From NCBI GenBank assembly GCA_963725275.1, contig CAVRXS010000003.1, positions 427,415 to 491,414 of the forward strand: a stretch of 64,000 bases of DNA, written 5' to 3'. Shown here piece by piece: positions 36,203-45,269 of the stretch. Position 1 is the stretch's first letter. Each line of letters starts with the position of its first letter. Position numbers and translations under genes: made by a program. This DNA is from Bog-756 sp963725275 (GTDB lineage Bacteria > Actinomycetota > Acidimicrobiia > Acidimicrobiales > RAAP-2). The notes under the pieces are model-generated. The model ran no database searches, had not been told where the DNA came from, and saw only the letters and a list, made by a program, of their open reading frames with translations.

Positions 36203-37105
36203 TCAGTCCTCCGTCGATCGCTGAGCCACGGCGGCGCGCCGCGAAGCGTTCACGGGGGTTGGGAGCCTGAGGGCCTTCGTAATCAGGACCTGCATGGCTT
36301 TGTTCGGCAGCAGCCGACTCCCGTAGAGCAGCAGCGCTGCGTCTATGCCGACCGGATGGCGGCAGAAGGGCTTTCGGTCGAGTAGCGCTCGCTCGACGGC
36401 CGGGGCGAAACGGTCTGGAGGGCGGGCGAACCGGCGCATGGTCTCGCCCGCTGCTTCGAGGGCCTGGTGGAGGGGAACATAGGGGCCTTCCGCGTCCTTC
36501 CAACTCGGGGTGAGCTCGAGGATGTCGGTCTTGAAGGTACCGGTGACGAGAACGGTGATCCCGATGCCGAACGGAGCGACCTCAATCGCCAGCGACTCGG
36601 CCCACCGCTCAAGCGCGCCCTTGCTGGCCGAGTAGGCACTGGTCGCCGGAATGCCCCGAAGCGCGGCTTGGCTGGAGACGACGACGATCCGGCCCTGGCC
36701 TGCCGCCCGCATGCCGGGTAGCAGGCCCTTGGTGAGGCGGATCGGTCCGAAGAGGTTGGCGGCGAACATCTGCTGCACCACCTGAACCGGCATCTCCTCG
36801 ACCGCACCGGCGCCGGCGAGCCCTGCGTTGTGCACGAGTCCGTCGGGCACGCCCACCGTGTCGAGGATTCGGGCGATTGCGGACTCGATCGAGTCGGGAT
36901 CCTCCAGATCGAGACGGATCCCGATCAGCCTGCTGGGGTCGTGAGTTAGACCGAGGTTCTCCTTCAGACGCTGGAGACCGGCATCGGGGGTCCGCATGGC
37001 GGCGAGCACGGTCCACCCTTGTCGATGGAGGTGGATCGCGGTCGCGAGCCCAAGCCCTCGGGATGTCCCCGTGATGACGACGCTTCGCGATCGTTTCTCG
37101 TCCAT
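36203..37105 (-). CDS. Short-chain dehydrogenase/reductase
   Basis: A 300-residue classical SDR. It has the cofactor motif TGTSRGLGLATAI, LVHNAGLAGAGAVEEMP, the Ser of VVVSSQAALRGIPA and the catalytic YSASKGALE. The C-terminal extension with HPVGIDAALLLYGSRLLPN is shared with the decayed SDR at 32239-33072, so the two are paralogs. It would oxidise an alcohol or reduce a ketone with NAD(P). It lies downstream of the P450 in the same operon, fitting sequential oxidation of a hydroxylated product. ATG at 37103-37105. Confidence 0.87.
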   Translation of the reverse strand: MDEKRSRSVVITGTSRGLGLATAIHLHRQGWTVLAAMRTPDAGLQRLKENLGLTHDPSRLIGIRLDLEDPDSIESAIARILDTVGVPDGLVHNAGLAGAGAVEEMPVQVVQQMFAANLFGPIRLTKGLLPGMRAAGQGRIVVVSSQAALRGIPATSAYSASKGALERWAESLAIEVAPFGIGITVLVTGTFKTDILELTPSWKDAEGPYVPLHQALEAAGETMRRFARPPDRFAPAVERALLDRKPFCRHPVGIDAALLLYGSRLLPNKAMQVLITKALRLPTPVNASRRAAVAQRSTED

Positions 37106-37195
37106 AAGGGTGCTCAGGCGCCCAGGGCGTGCCAGGAGAGGATCAACGGCCTCTCCAGGTCGCACGGCGCACGCTTGAGTTCTCCGGACGTCCCC

Positions 37196-38416
37196 TCAGC
37201 CATACTGGCTCGTCACGTCGGGTCGGACCGGGAGGTACCCCCACCCTCGCACGCTGGCAGTGTGGGCCATCTTCCCCTGGTCGACGTCAACCTCCCACGC
37301 CGGCCACCTTCGGAGAATCTCCTCAAGGGCCACCCTCCCCTCCAACCGGGCCAGGGCAGCTCCGAGGCAGAAGTGGAGCCCGAAGCCGAACGACAGATGG
37401 GGTCCCTCATCGCGGTGGACGTCGAACTCGTCGGGTCTCGTGAAGTGACGCTCGTCCCGGTTCGCGGCGCCGTTGAGGAGCAGCATCGTCGACCCCTCCG
37501 GCACGACCGTCCCCCGCACTTCGACGTCGTGCTGTACATACCGCGCCTGGACCGGGGAGGGTGACTCAATGCGGAGGATCTCCTCGATAGCGTTCGGGAT
37601 AAGCGAAGGGTTCTCGACGAGCAGACGGCGCTGCTTCGGGTGGTGAGCGAGGAGTTGCATCGTGAAGCCGATGAGGCGTGTTGCGGTCTCGTTGCCGGCG
37701 CCGGCAACCATGCTGGCGTATGTGACCACTTCGTCGCGCGCGACGGGACGCCGCGAGCCGTCGGGTTCGTCGACCTCGGCGTTCAGCAGCTCGGTCATGA
37801 GATCGTCGGATGGGTTCCGCGAGCGCCAGTCAACGTAGTCGGCGAGCACGGACAGGACGCCGTCGAACGAGGACTGGTCGAAGGTGATCGGCGAGCCATC
37901 TGTGCTGAGTGCCTCGTCGGTTCGCTTGCGGTAGGCGAGCTGATCGGCCTCGGGGATCCCGAACAGCACCCCGATGGTCCGAAGCGGAACCTCCACACCG
38001 AACTCACCGATGACGTCGAACTCGTCCCGTCCGACCAACGCGTCGAGCGCGCTAACGCAGTAGCTGCGGACGAGGGGTTCGAGATCGAGCATGTGTCTCG
38101 GCGTGAACACACGTGCAAGAAGGGCTCGGTGCGCGTCGTGGATTGGCGGATCCTCGAAGAGGACGATCCCTGGTGGGATCTCGACGCCGGCGCTGATGAT
38201 CTCCAGGACCGTGCCGCGACCCGAACGATATGTGTCCCAGTCGAGAAGCGCCGGCTTGACGTCGTCCCACCTGCTCAGCGCGTAGAAGTCGAGCGCCTCG
38301 TTCCGGAACAGCGGAGATTCGTCCCGGAGCCGCCGCCAGGTCGGGTACGGATCGCAGTCGATGTCCACGTCGTAGGGGTCGTACAGGACATCTCCAGCGG
38401 GCGTCGTCGAGGTCAT
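37196..38416 (-). CDS. Cytochrome P450
   Basis: A 406-residue soluble bacterial P450. The I-helix is SMVAGAGNETATRLIGF, ExxR lies in IEEILRIESPSP, and the haem-binding loop is LSFGFGLHFCLGAALARLEG. DPPIHDAHRALLARVFTPRH is the conserved C-helix region. AAGGA upstream of the ATG at 38416 supports the start. It would hydroxylate a hydrophobic substrate. It follows the AveC-like gene with 21 bases between and precedes the SDR gene, in an operon controlled from the region near 39400. Confidence 0.92.
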   Translation of the reverse strand: MTSTTPAGDVLYDPYDVDIDCDPYPTWRRLRDESPLFRNEALDFYALSRWDDVKPALLDWDTYRSGRGTVLEIISAGVEIPPGIVLFEDPPIHDAHRALLARVFTPRHMLDLEPLVRSYCVSALDALVGRDEFDVIGEFGVEVPLRTIGVLFGIPEADQLAYRKRTDEALSTDGSPITFDQSSFDGVLSVLADYVDWRSRNPSDDLMTELLNAEVDEPDGSRRPVARDEVVTYASMVAGAGNETATRLIGFTMQLLAHHPKQRRLLVENPSLIPNAIEEILRIESPSPVQARYVQHDVEVRGTVVPEGSTMLLLNGAANRDERHFTRPDEFDVHRDEGPHLSFGFGLHFCLGAALARLEGRVALEEILRRWPAWEVDVDQGKMAHTASVRGWGYLPVRPDVTSQYG

Positions 38417-38437
38417 GCGTGTCCTTTGATCGATCCG

Positions 38438-39247
38438 TCAGCGACCCGGGTGATGGGTGCCATACAGGGGCTGGTTCGGTACGCCCCGGAACAAGGGAGC
38501 CGTGGGTCCAGCAGTCTCCCAACCCTCCAACTTCGCAGTGAGATGGGGCGCGAAGACCGCGCCGTAAAGCAGATTTGCGATGACGACGACACCGATGATG
38601 GACAGGGCGGTTGATCGAAGACGGCTCGTCGACCTCGTGTCGGCCAACGCTTCGATGACGGTGCGTCCTTCGGGATCCGTTCGTCCGAGGATGTAGGTGA
38701 AGACCATCATCATCACGCCCATCGCGAGGGCGTCGTAGAGCGGGTACTGGTGCTTGGTCCCCTGCCATAGCGCAAGCCCGGGGATCACCCGGCCGTAGTA
38801 GAAGACGCCGAGCCGGGCACCCAGGATCCCGTTGAAGAGAAAGGCCCAGAGGAAGCCGACGACGAGCCCGACGGTGAGAAGGGTGGTCGGCCTGCGCCAG
38901 TGGAACTTCGAGCTCAGCCAACGCCCGAGAGCGGCGCCGACCAAGGCAGGCGTCACGAAGTAGGAGATGTAGCCGACGGGAACCGACGCCGGCAGCCCAC
39001 GCCATGTCATGTCCAACGGCCACCATGACGGCATGCGGGGGATGGCTGGAGCGAACTGCGCGAAGACGGCCCAGTCGTAGGGCGCCTCGATCCAGGAGAT
39101 CGAGATCGCCGCAATGCAGACGAGCAGGAGTGGGTGAAGGCGGCGGCGGCGATACGTGAGGAATACGCCGATGGCGACGAACGCGAACCCCCCGACCCAG
39201 GCGAAGCCGATGGACGCCTTCAGCAACGGCGTCAACTCATGGCTCAT
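38438..39247 (-). CDS. AveC-like (spirocyclase AveC family) membrane protein, copy 1
   Basis: A 269-residue polytopic membrane protein with about six to seven hydrophobic segments. SWIEAPYDWAVFAQFAPAIP, then MPSWWPL, LALWQGTKHQYPLYDA, TYILGRTDPEGRTVIE and the C-terminal GVPNQPLYG resemble actinobacterial proteins annotated as AveC-like; AveC acts in avermectin spiroketal formation and hydration. The function of catabolic-context homologs is unknown. The gene lies in an operon with a P450 and an SDR, and its start codon overlaps the stop of a small membrane-protein frame. The family call rests on remembered sequence style, not on a search. Confidence 0.65.
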   Translation of the reverse strand: MSHELTPLLKASIGFAWVGGFAFVAIGVFLTYRRRRLHPLLLVCIAAISISWIEAPYDWAVFAQFAPAIPRMPSWWPLDMTWRGLPASVPVGYISYFVTPALVGAALGRWLSSKFHWRRPTTLLTVGLVVGFLWAFLFNGILGARLGVFYYGRVIPGLALWQGTKHQYPLYDALAMGVMMMVFTYILGRTDPEGRTVIEALADTRSTSRLRSTALSIIGVVVIANLLYGAVFAPHLTAKLEGWETAGPTAPLFRGVPNQPLYGTHHPGR

Positions 39248-39360
39248 CGCTGGCGCTCTTGGCTCGGAGCACGACGTGCTTCCGGGTCGAACCGAAGCAC
39301 CACGACGAAGATGAGGACGATCAGTCCGAACAGCGTGCCCAGCATGATGACTGCGCCCAC
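39244..39360 (-). CDS. Small single-pass membrane protein
   Basis: A 38-residue frame. GTG at 39358-39360 is preceded by AAGGGGG at good spacing. The peptide has one hydrophobic helix (VGAVIMLGTLFGLIVLIFVV) and a basic, polar C-terminal tail (RFDPEARRAPSQERQR). Its TGA overlaps the ATG of the AveC-like gene in an ATGA arrangement, which favours a real, coupled gene. It would be the first gene of the P450 operon. It is too short for a family assignment; a helper subunit for the AveC-like protein or the P450 is possible. Confidence 0.6.
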   Translation of the reverse strand: MGAVIMLGTLFGLIVLIFVVVLRFDPEARRAPSQERQR

Positions 39361-39397
39361 GTCCGCGACCCCCTTCGATGCGAGCTCCAGATGCTTA

Positions 39398-39413
39398 GAT
39401 AGTGGACACTATC
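39398..39413. promoter_or_regulatory. Palindromic operator between TetR gene and P450/AveC operon
   Basis: GATAGTG GA CACTATC is a perfect 7-bp inverted repeat with a 2-bp centre, flanked by TTA on the left and CTAA on the right that nearly extend it. It lies in the 96-base gap between the minus-strand AveC-P450 operon and the plus-strand TetR gene. It is therefore probably the binding site of that TetR protein controlling both directions. Confidence 0.7.
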
Positions 39414-39456
39414 CTAATCTGTCGATCGCCGAGCGAGTTTCAAGGAGCGAACGCCT

Positions 39457-40122
39457 GTGCCCCAGCGACCTTCGACCAAGAACGAGACGCCGACAGAGAC
39501 GCCGGCTCAGGCAACGCGCCGGCCCCATGGCGCGCCGCGGAGACTCCTGCTCGACGCCGCCCGAGACCTCTTCGCCCGCCAGGACTACCGCAGCACCACC
39601 ACGCGTGAAATCGCCGAGGCTGCTGGTGTAACCGAACACCTGCTCTTCCGTCACTTCGGATCGAAGGCGGCCCTGTTCCGCGAAGCTCTCGTCCTTCCCT
39701 TCACCAGCTTCGTCGACGAATTCGGCCGGACGTGGCGGGCGGTCGTCCCTGAGGAGACCGACGAGGAGGAGCTGGCCAGACATTTCGTCGGGCAGCTCTA
39801 CGACGTGCTCGTCGAACACCGGGGCCTCCTTGTAACGCTCTTGGCATCGGAGGCTCTGAGCGAGGAGGAGATAGCGGACGCCGGCATTGCCGACGTCCGG
39901 CGGGCACTCGCGGGGCTCGGCGAGATCAGCGCCGAGGGTATGGACATCCGGGGGATGCGGTCGAGCCACCCGGACCTGGCGGCCTACTCGACCGTGGCGA
40001 TGATCGCCGGCATGGCTGCGTTGCGTTCGACTTACTTCGGAACCAAGCAGCCGTCGAGGGACGCGATCGTCGAGGAGCTCATCCAGGCCATCCTCCACGG
40101 CTTTCTGCATCGGCAGGGCTGA
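39457..40122 (+). CDS. TetR-family transcriptional regulator
   Basis: A 221-residue regulator. The basic N-terminus leads into the helix-turn-helix YRSTTTREIAEAAGVTEHLL followed by FRHFGSKAALFREALVLPF, and a helical ligand-binding domain fills the rest. The GTG at 39457 is the first start after the palindrome at 39398-39413. It probably represses the divergent operon (small membrane protein, AveC-like, P450, SDR) and itself until a substrate binds. The inducer is unknown. Confidence 0.87.
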   Translation: MPQRPSTKNETPTETPAQATRRPHGAPRRLLLDAARDLFARQDYRSTTTREIAEAAGVTEHLLFRHFGSKAALFREALVLPFTSFVDEFGRTWRAVVPEETDEEELARHFVGQLYDVLVEHRGLLVTLLASEALSEEEIADAGIADVRRALAGLGEISAEGMDIRGMRSSHPDLAAYSTVAMIAGMAALRSTYFGTKQPSRDAIVEELIQAILHGFLHRQG

Positions 40123-40176
40123 GGAACCGGCGAGCCAACTGACCTACGTCCCCGCTGCCCCAAGCCGGAGGGTCGC

Positions 40177-41043
40177 CTACGAGGGCATCCCGCCCGCCCA
40201 CTTGAGGAGCGAACCCGCGTCGACTCGGATCTGCTGGCCGGTGATGTACCTCGACTCCTCAGACGCCAGGAACACCGCGAGGTTGGCGATGTCTTCCGGC
40301 TCCACCCATGGGACCGGCATGGCCTGGAAGAGAGGAAAGGTCAACTCGGCGTCCTCTCGCGTCGGATCCGCCAGGTCGGGGCGGAACACCCTGTACAACT
40401 CCTTGTTGTGGAGGAGATGGGTGTTGCAGTTGGTGGGGTGGATACAGTTCACCCGGATGAAGCGAGGGGCCAAGTGGAGTGCCATCTGCTCGGTGTACTG
40501 CTGCATCACCTGCTTCGACCACTGGTAGCCGGCGCCACCCGGGCCGAACGAAGGATGTGTCGTGGCGCCGGTGATCATGCCAGCCGTGGATCCGGTGAGG
40601 ATGATGGAGCCGTGGTCCGCCAGGTCGCTGTGTGACACAGCGACGGTGTTCATCACGCCAATGAGATCGACGTCGGTCGCATCGACAAAGTCCTGGGCAT
40701 CCGCCGGAGCGGGCGTCATCGGCATGATGCCGGCATTGGCCACGACGATGTCGAGGCGTCCCAAATCGGCGAGACCGGCCTGAAGCACATCACGTAGCTC
40801 GACCCGTTCGCGCACGTCGGCCTGCTGGGCGAGGATCCTGCGGCCGCGCGCCTTGACCAGGCGTTCTGTCTCCGTGAGGTCCTCGGACGTCGCCAGCGGG
40901 TATCGGTTCGAGTCGATGTCGTGGCAGATGTCCACCACGATGATGTCGGCTCCCTCTTCGGCCATGCGTACGGCGTGCGCCCGACCCTGACCGCGGGCGG
41001 CACCCGTAATGAATGCCACCTTTCCCTCAAGCCGATCTGTCAT
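40177..41043 (-). CDS. Mycofactocin-coupled SDR family oxidoreductase (carveol-dehydrogenase-like)
   Basis: A 288-residue SDR. The cofactor motif is TGAARGQGRAHAVRMAEEGA, followed by DIIVVDICHDIDS and the insertion YPLATSEDLTETERLVKARG. That insertion is typical of the mycofactocin-dependent subfamily, which holds NAD(H) tightly and passes electrons to mycofactocin. VANAGIMPM and YQWSKQVMQQY complete the fold. GAAAGGGG supports the ATG at 41043. It would oxidise a secondary alcohol such as a terpene alcohol. No mycofactocin biosynthesis genes lie in the window. An operator-like element lies just upstream at 41068-41083. Confidence 0.87.
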   Translation of the reverse strand: MTDRLEGKVAFITGAARGQGRAHAVRMAEEGADIIVVDICHDIDSNRYPLATSEDLTETERLVKARGRRILAQQADVRERVELRDVLQAGLADLGRLDIVVANAGIMPMTPAPADAQDFVDATDVDLIGVMNTVAVSHSDLADHGSIILTGSTAGMITGATTHPSFGPGGAGYQWSKQVMQQYTEQMALHLAPRFIRVNCIHPTNCNTHLLHNKELYRVFRPDLADPTREDAELTFPLFQAMPVPWVEPEDIANLAVFLASEESRYITGQQIRVDAGSLLKWAGGMPS

Positions 41044-41067
41044 GAGATCCCCTTTCTGAGACGGCAC

Positions 41068-41083
41068 AATCAAACATCGTTCC
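41068..41083. promoter_or_regulatory. Operator-like element upstream of mycofactocin-coupled SDR
   Basis: AATCAAACATCGTTCC followed by TAGG, 25 bases upstream of the SDR start. It resembles the elements at 45052-45067 and 48365-48381 in its AAYC start, central AT and GTTC end. This is the weakest member of the set. Confidence 0.35.
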
Positions 41084-41171
41084 TAGGTCTGGTCAACAGG
41101 CTATGCACCCGGATACTGGCTGACTGACCCCTGGATCTCCCCATGAACCATGGGTCGAATGCAACCCATCG

Positions 41172-42414
41172 TCAGGTGCTCGTTCCCGGGACGTCATGAC
41201 CACAGACCGGCTGAGACGAAATAGGGACGAAACCCGAGGGGTGTACTTGCAAGGGCCACGCGCAATCCGGCGCATCATGACCGAATATCGTCGAGTAATT
41301 GATCGTCGTGGACAGTAGCCCGTTTGCGTTGTAGGCCGTTATGCTACGCAAGCTCTTCACAACCGACACGTGAGTAGGGTTGGGTCCGGCCTTCAGAAGT
41401 CCGTCAATCATGAGATCTGCGCCAACCCACGCCTCGTACTCCCCGAAGGTCGGAAATTGGGTCTTGCTGAAGTTGGCGTACTTCTGCATTGCTGCTGCCA
41501 TCTGCTCCGTGCCAGCGTTTGGGAGCGAGAACGGACGGAAGACGCTGAAGAAATACGCCCCCTGCAGTGCAGGCCAGCTAGGTGAATTGATGACGTCAGG
41601 CTGATAGCCGGTAACAAAAACCGCGGCCTTCAGCTTCACACCGGCTTGCTCGAGAGCCGTGATGAGAGCGTAGTTCGAGCTGTTCTGCAAGCTGGGAAAG
41701 ATCGTATCCACTCCCTGTTGTTTGGCGACGAGCGCCGCCGACGTGAAGTCAGTCCCACCGAATGGGACCGTCGTGTCCACGACGCCGACCCTGCCTCCGG
41801 CCAGTTGGAACGAACGGGCGGTGCCAATCGTGGCTGATACGGAGATGGGTGAGACGCTGTAACCGTATGTTCCGATGACCTTGCCACCATGCTGCTTCAG
41901 AAAGGTACCGATCAGTGTATTGACGGGATACTTTGGATCGACACTCCCGTGATCGGATGAGAACATGTTCGTATAGGGCTGTTCACCCCACTCTGGGCCG
42001 TCTGCAAATGTGCCGGTGACCGGAACACCTGCCTGGTTCGGGTACTTCGCCGCGAGAAAGAAGAGCGCGCTACCCGAGACGATGCCGATCACTCCCTTTG
42101 AGAGCGCTAGCTGAACTGCGGTCACGATTGTGCTCGGACTGCTCTGGTCATCGAGCACCAGCGGAACAAGCTTGTGTCCGTTGACGCCTCCCCTCGAAAT
42201 TCTGAAGATCGAGCCTCGCCAAGAATCCGGCCTGTGCGCCGGCGAACTCCGGCGCTGCTACCCCAGTGAGCGAGTTGACATAGGCAATCGTGAGAGGTGA
42301 CCCTGCTGGCGAGTTCTGAGATGAGGCCTGGGACGACGCCGAACAAGAAGCAGTGCTCAGAACCACGATCAGTGCGGCAACGACCAACAATGTCTTCAAG
42401 CCGCGACAGCGCAT
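41172..42414 (-). pseudogene. Substrate-binding lipoprotein of branched-chain amino-acid ABC type (copy 2), frameshifted
   Basis: A LivJ-like binding protein of about 413 residues split by one frameshift. The first 80 residues start at ATG 42414 behind AGGAAGGAG. They have a lipoprotein signal peptide (VVLSTASC) and match copy 1 through PLTIAYVNSLTGVAAPEF. At about 42190 a GGGG run, where GGG is expected in EGGVNG, shifts the frame. The rest (KLVPLVLDDQSS and onward to 41172) matches copy 1 closely. A homopolymer indel could be mutational or a sequencing error. It is the last gene of the operon P450, amidohydrolase, binding protein. Confidence 0.8.
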
Positions 42415-42448
42415 GATCTCCTTCCTCCTATGGGTACCGAGCATTCTG

Positions 42449-43735
42449 CTAACTCGCGGACGGAAGTCCGGTGACCAGTGTCAGCACACTCACGGTCTCC
42501 GTTCCTTCCTTCTTGAGTCGGGCCGATGAGCGGTACCCGAGGTCTACGTCGGTGGCCTGGGCACGGAGAGCGCTGACTGTCGCCTCCTGTTTGGGCACGT
42601 GCACGAAGGCGTCGAACGAGAAGAGGCGCAGCGCGTTTTCGTGCGTGATCTTGGCGATGTCGTTTGCGGAAACGCCTCCGAGGTAGCCGGCCAGCGTCTC
42701 CGGGCCTCTCGGCCATGTGGAGTCGGAATGCGGGTAGTCACACTCCCACGTGATCATGTCGACATTCAGCCGATCGCGTGAGGCGATCCCGAACGCATCG
42801 TCGATGAAGCAGGTGACGATGCGTTCGAGGAACAGCTCGCTGGGGAGCTTGTCGCCGAAGTCCTGGTGCGTCCACGCCCGGTGGTTCTTGTAGACGGAGT
42901 CGATTCGCTCGAGGAAGTAGGGGATCCATCCGATGCCACCTTCGCTCAGGGCAAAGGTGAGGTCAGGAAACTTGCGGAGGAGAGGGGACCACACAAGGTC
43001 GGCGGCGGCCTGCACGATATTGATCGGCTGCAACGTGATGAGGGTATCCACAGGTGCCTCGATCGAAGTCACGACCACCTGTGAGGACGAGCCAATGTGG
43101 AGGCAAACGATCATGTTCTCGTCGCTGCAGGCCTTCCAGAATGGATCCCAGTGCTCGTTGTGAATCGACGGGTAACCGAGCTTCTCGGGGTTCTCCGAGA
43201 ACGTGACCGCGTGGCCCCCTTTCCGGGACACGCGTCGTACCTCGGCGGCCATCTGGCCGACATCCCAAATCGGGGGTAGTGCAAGGGGGATCATTCGCCC
43301 CGGATACGTGCCGCACCACTCGTCGACATGCCAGTCGTTGTATGCCTGCAACACCGCAAGGGCGAGATCCTTGTCATCGGCGCGGGCGAAGTACTGGCCG
43401 CAGAACTGCGGGTAGGACGGGAAGTTCATCGACGCGAGCACACCGTTCGCGTTCATGTCTCGGATCCGTTCGTGGATGTCGAAGCATCCGGGCCGCATCT
43501 CGCTGAAGCTTGTCGGTTCGACGCCGTATTCGTCAGGAGGACGGCCCGCTACTGCATTCAGGCCGACATTCGTCGCCTCCTGGCCCTCGAATACCCATGC
43601 GTCGGTGCCATCCGGTTTGGTGATCACCTTCGGCGCCTGGTCTCTGTACTTGTCCGGGATGTGTCCCGCGAACATGTCCGGCGGCTCCACGACGTGGTCG
43701 TCGACAGACACGAGAATCAGATCGTCGATATTCAT
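42449..43735 (-). CDS. Amidohydrolase family protein (ACMSD/LigW-like), paralog 3
   Basis: A 428-residue homolog of the enzymes at 895 and 6121. LVSVDDHVVEPPDMFAGH is at the N-terminus, IVCLHIGSSSQV in the barrel, FALSEGGIGWIPYFLERID in the second half and ECDYPHSDSTWPRGP near the end. It carries about 45 extra C-terminal residues. GAGGAG upstream supports the ATG at 43735. It lies in an operon with a P450 and a substrate-binding protein, so its substrate is probably an oxidation product made by that P450, for instance a ring-cleavage or acyl intermediate. The reaction is unknown. Confidence 0.87.
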   Translation of the reverse strand: MNIDDLILVSVDDHVVEPPDMFAGHIPDKYRDQAPKVITKPDGTDAWVFEGQEATNVGLNAVAGRPPDEYGVEPTSFSEMRPGCFDIHERIRDMNANGVLASMNFPSYPQFCGQYFARADDKDLALAVLQAYNDWHVDEWCGTYPGRMIPLALPPIWDVGQMAAEVRRVSRKGGHAVTFSENPEKLGYPSIHNEHWDPFWKACSDENMIVCLHIGSSSQVVVTSIEAPVDTLITLQPINIVQAAADLVWSPLLRKFPDLTFALSEGGIGWIPYFLERIDSVYKNHRAWTHQDFGDKLPSELFLERIVTCFIDDAFGIASRDRLNVDMITWECDYPHSDSTWPRGPETLAGYLGGVSANDIAKITHENALRLFSFDAFVHVPKQEATVSALRAQATDVDLGYRSSARLKKEGTETVSVLTLVTGLPSAS

Positions 43736-43778
43736 GGTGTTCTCCTCACGTGCACTCGGGCTTATCGGTACGCCGGCG

Positions 43779-45032
43779 CTAGCCGAAGAGCACCGGGATC
43801 GCCGTCGGCGATCGGAAGACCTGGCCCCGGATGTGGGGGTCGTCGCCGTCGGGGTCGAGTCGCAGGTCGGGCAGACGGTCGAAGAGGAGGTTCAACGCCA
43901 CCCGGATCTCCATGCGGGCCAGATGCATGCCGAGGCACAGATGGGGCCCGTTACCGAAGGAGATATGGGGTTTGGGGTCCTCGCGGCCGAGCTGGAACCG
44001 GTCGGGGTCGGGATAGCGGGTCTCCTCACGGTTGGCAGCAGCCAGCATGAGCATGATCGTCGAGCCTGCGGGAACGGGCACACCGTCGATCTCCGTGTCC
44101 TTGGTCGCGAGCCTGGTGATGTTGAGGAGCGGGGTCTCGTAGCGCAGCGCCTCCTCGATCGCCTCGGGGATGAGACTGCGGTCGGAGCGCACGGCCTCGA
44201 GCTGGTCCTCGTCCGACAGCAGCGTCAGGAGCAGATTGCCCGTCGACCGATAGGTGGTCTCGACGCCGGCGGGGAGGAGCAACCGCACGAATGAGAAGAT
44301 CTCCTCGTCGCAGAGGTGCTCACCGTCGATCTCGGCTTGGGCGAGGTCGGAGATGAGGTCATCGCGGGGCTGGCGGCGTCGGTCGTCGAGGATCGTGGCG
44401 ACGTACTCCTTCACCTGCTGCGACGCGGCGATGGCCTCCTCCTGCCTGCTCAGGAAGCTGAGGATGTCGATGGACCAGCGCTGGAACTGTTTGTAATCCT
44501 CTTGGGGCAAGCCGAGGATGCCGGCGATGATCTGGGTCGGATAAGGGAAGGTGAACTCGCGCACCAGCTCGGCGCGACCCCGTTCTGCGAACTTGTCGAT
44601 GAGGGCAGTGATGATGCCGTCGGCGAGCTCGGACTCCCACCGTTCCATGGCCTTCGGGCGGAACGCCGTCGATACGAGGGCCCGATACCGGCGATGCTTC
44701 GGGCCATCCATCCCCAGCATGATGTGCTCGCCCATGACCGGACCCATGATGAGGTCGATGATGTGCCCAGAGCAGAACGTTTCGGAGTCGCGCAGCACTC
44801 GGGACACGTCGTCGTAGCGATAGACGAAGAAGACGGGAGCCGATTCCTCGTGAGGCATGAGCGATGTGTCGAGCCGTTGCACGGGGTGATCACGCCGCGT
44901 CTGGGCGAGCTCGGGGTACGGGTCACGCGTGTCGCCGGCCACGGCATCGTCGAAGAGGCCGAACTCCTGGCCGTCTGTGTCGCCCTCATGGCGATCGACG
45001 GCTGCCCCTCCCGCACCATCACCTGACTCCAC
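43779..45032 (-). CDS. Cytochrome P450
   Basis: A 417-residue P450. The C-helix region is MLGMDGPKHRRYRALVSTAF, the I-helix LLLPAGVETTYRSTGN, ExxR lies in IEEALRYETP, and the haem loop is ISFGNGPHLCLGMHLARMEI. The I-helix has Gly-Val-Glu-Thr-Thr in place of the common Gly-x-Asp/Glu-Thr. GTG at 45032 follows a GGGGG site. It is the first gene of a three-gene operon with the amidohydrolase and binding protein. An operator-like element sits 20 bases upstream. Confidence 0.92.
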   Translation of the reverse strand: MESGDGAGGAAVDRHEGDTDGQEFGLFDDAVAGDTRDPYPELAQTRRDHPVQRLDTSLMPHEESAPVFFVYRYDDVSRVLRDSETFCSGHIIDLIMGPVMGEHIMLGMDGPKHRRYRALVSTAFRPKAMERWESELADGIITALIDKFAERGRAELVREFTFPYPTQIIAGILGLPQEDYKQFQRWSIDILSFLSRQEEAIAASQQVKEYVATILDDRRRQPRDDLISDLAQAEIDGEHLCDEEIFSFVRLLLPAGVETTYRSTGNLLLTLLSDEDQLEAVRSDRSLIPEAIEEALRYETPLLNITRLATKDTEIDGVPVPAGSTIMLMLAAANREETRYPDPDRFQLGREDPKPHISFGNGPHLCLGMHLARMEIRVALNLLFDRLPDLRLDPDGDDPHIRGQVFRSPTAIPVLFG

Positions 45033-45051
45033 ATGTCCCCCTTTGTGGGAA

Positions 45052-45067
45052 AACCAAATATTCGTTC
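45052..45067. promoter_or_regulatory. Operator-like element upstream of P450 operon
   Basis: AACCAAATATTCGTTC is an imperfect inverted repeat (AACCAAAT against AACGAAT on the other strand), followed by CAAGCTAG. It is 20 bases upstream of the P450 start. The same pattern occurs at 48365-48381 and, less well, at 52669-52690 and 41068-41083. It is probably a shared regulator site. Confidence 0.5.
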
Positions 45068-45269
45068 AACCACAAGCTAGGGTGGGATCAGGGCGAAGTC
45101 AATCGCCGCACGAGCCCTCCCCCGGGCGACACCGACCAGGTCTTCCAAGGTGTCGCGCACTCGTTCGGCGTCACCTCTCGCTTCCCGTCACCCGGCGCCC
45201 TGGCAGCGTGGAATCAAGTGACCAAATGTTAGGCTGACGCCTCGCTACCGGGCCGAAGGAGGAACAGCG

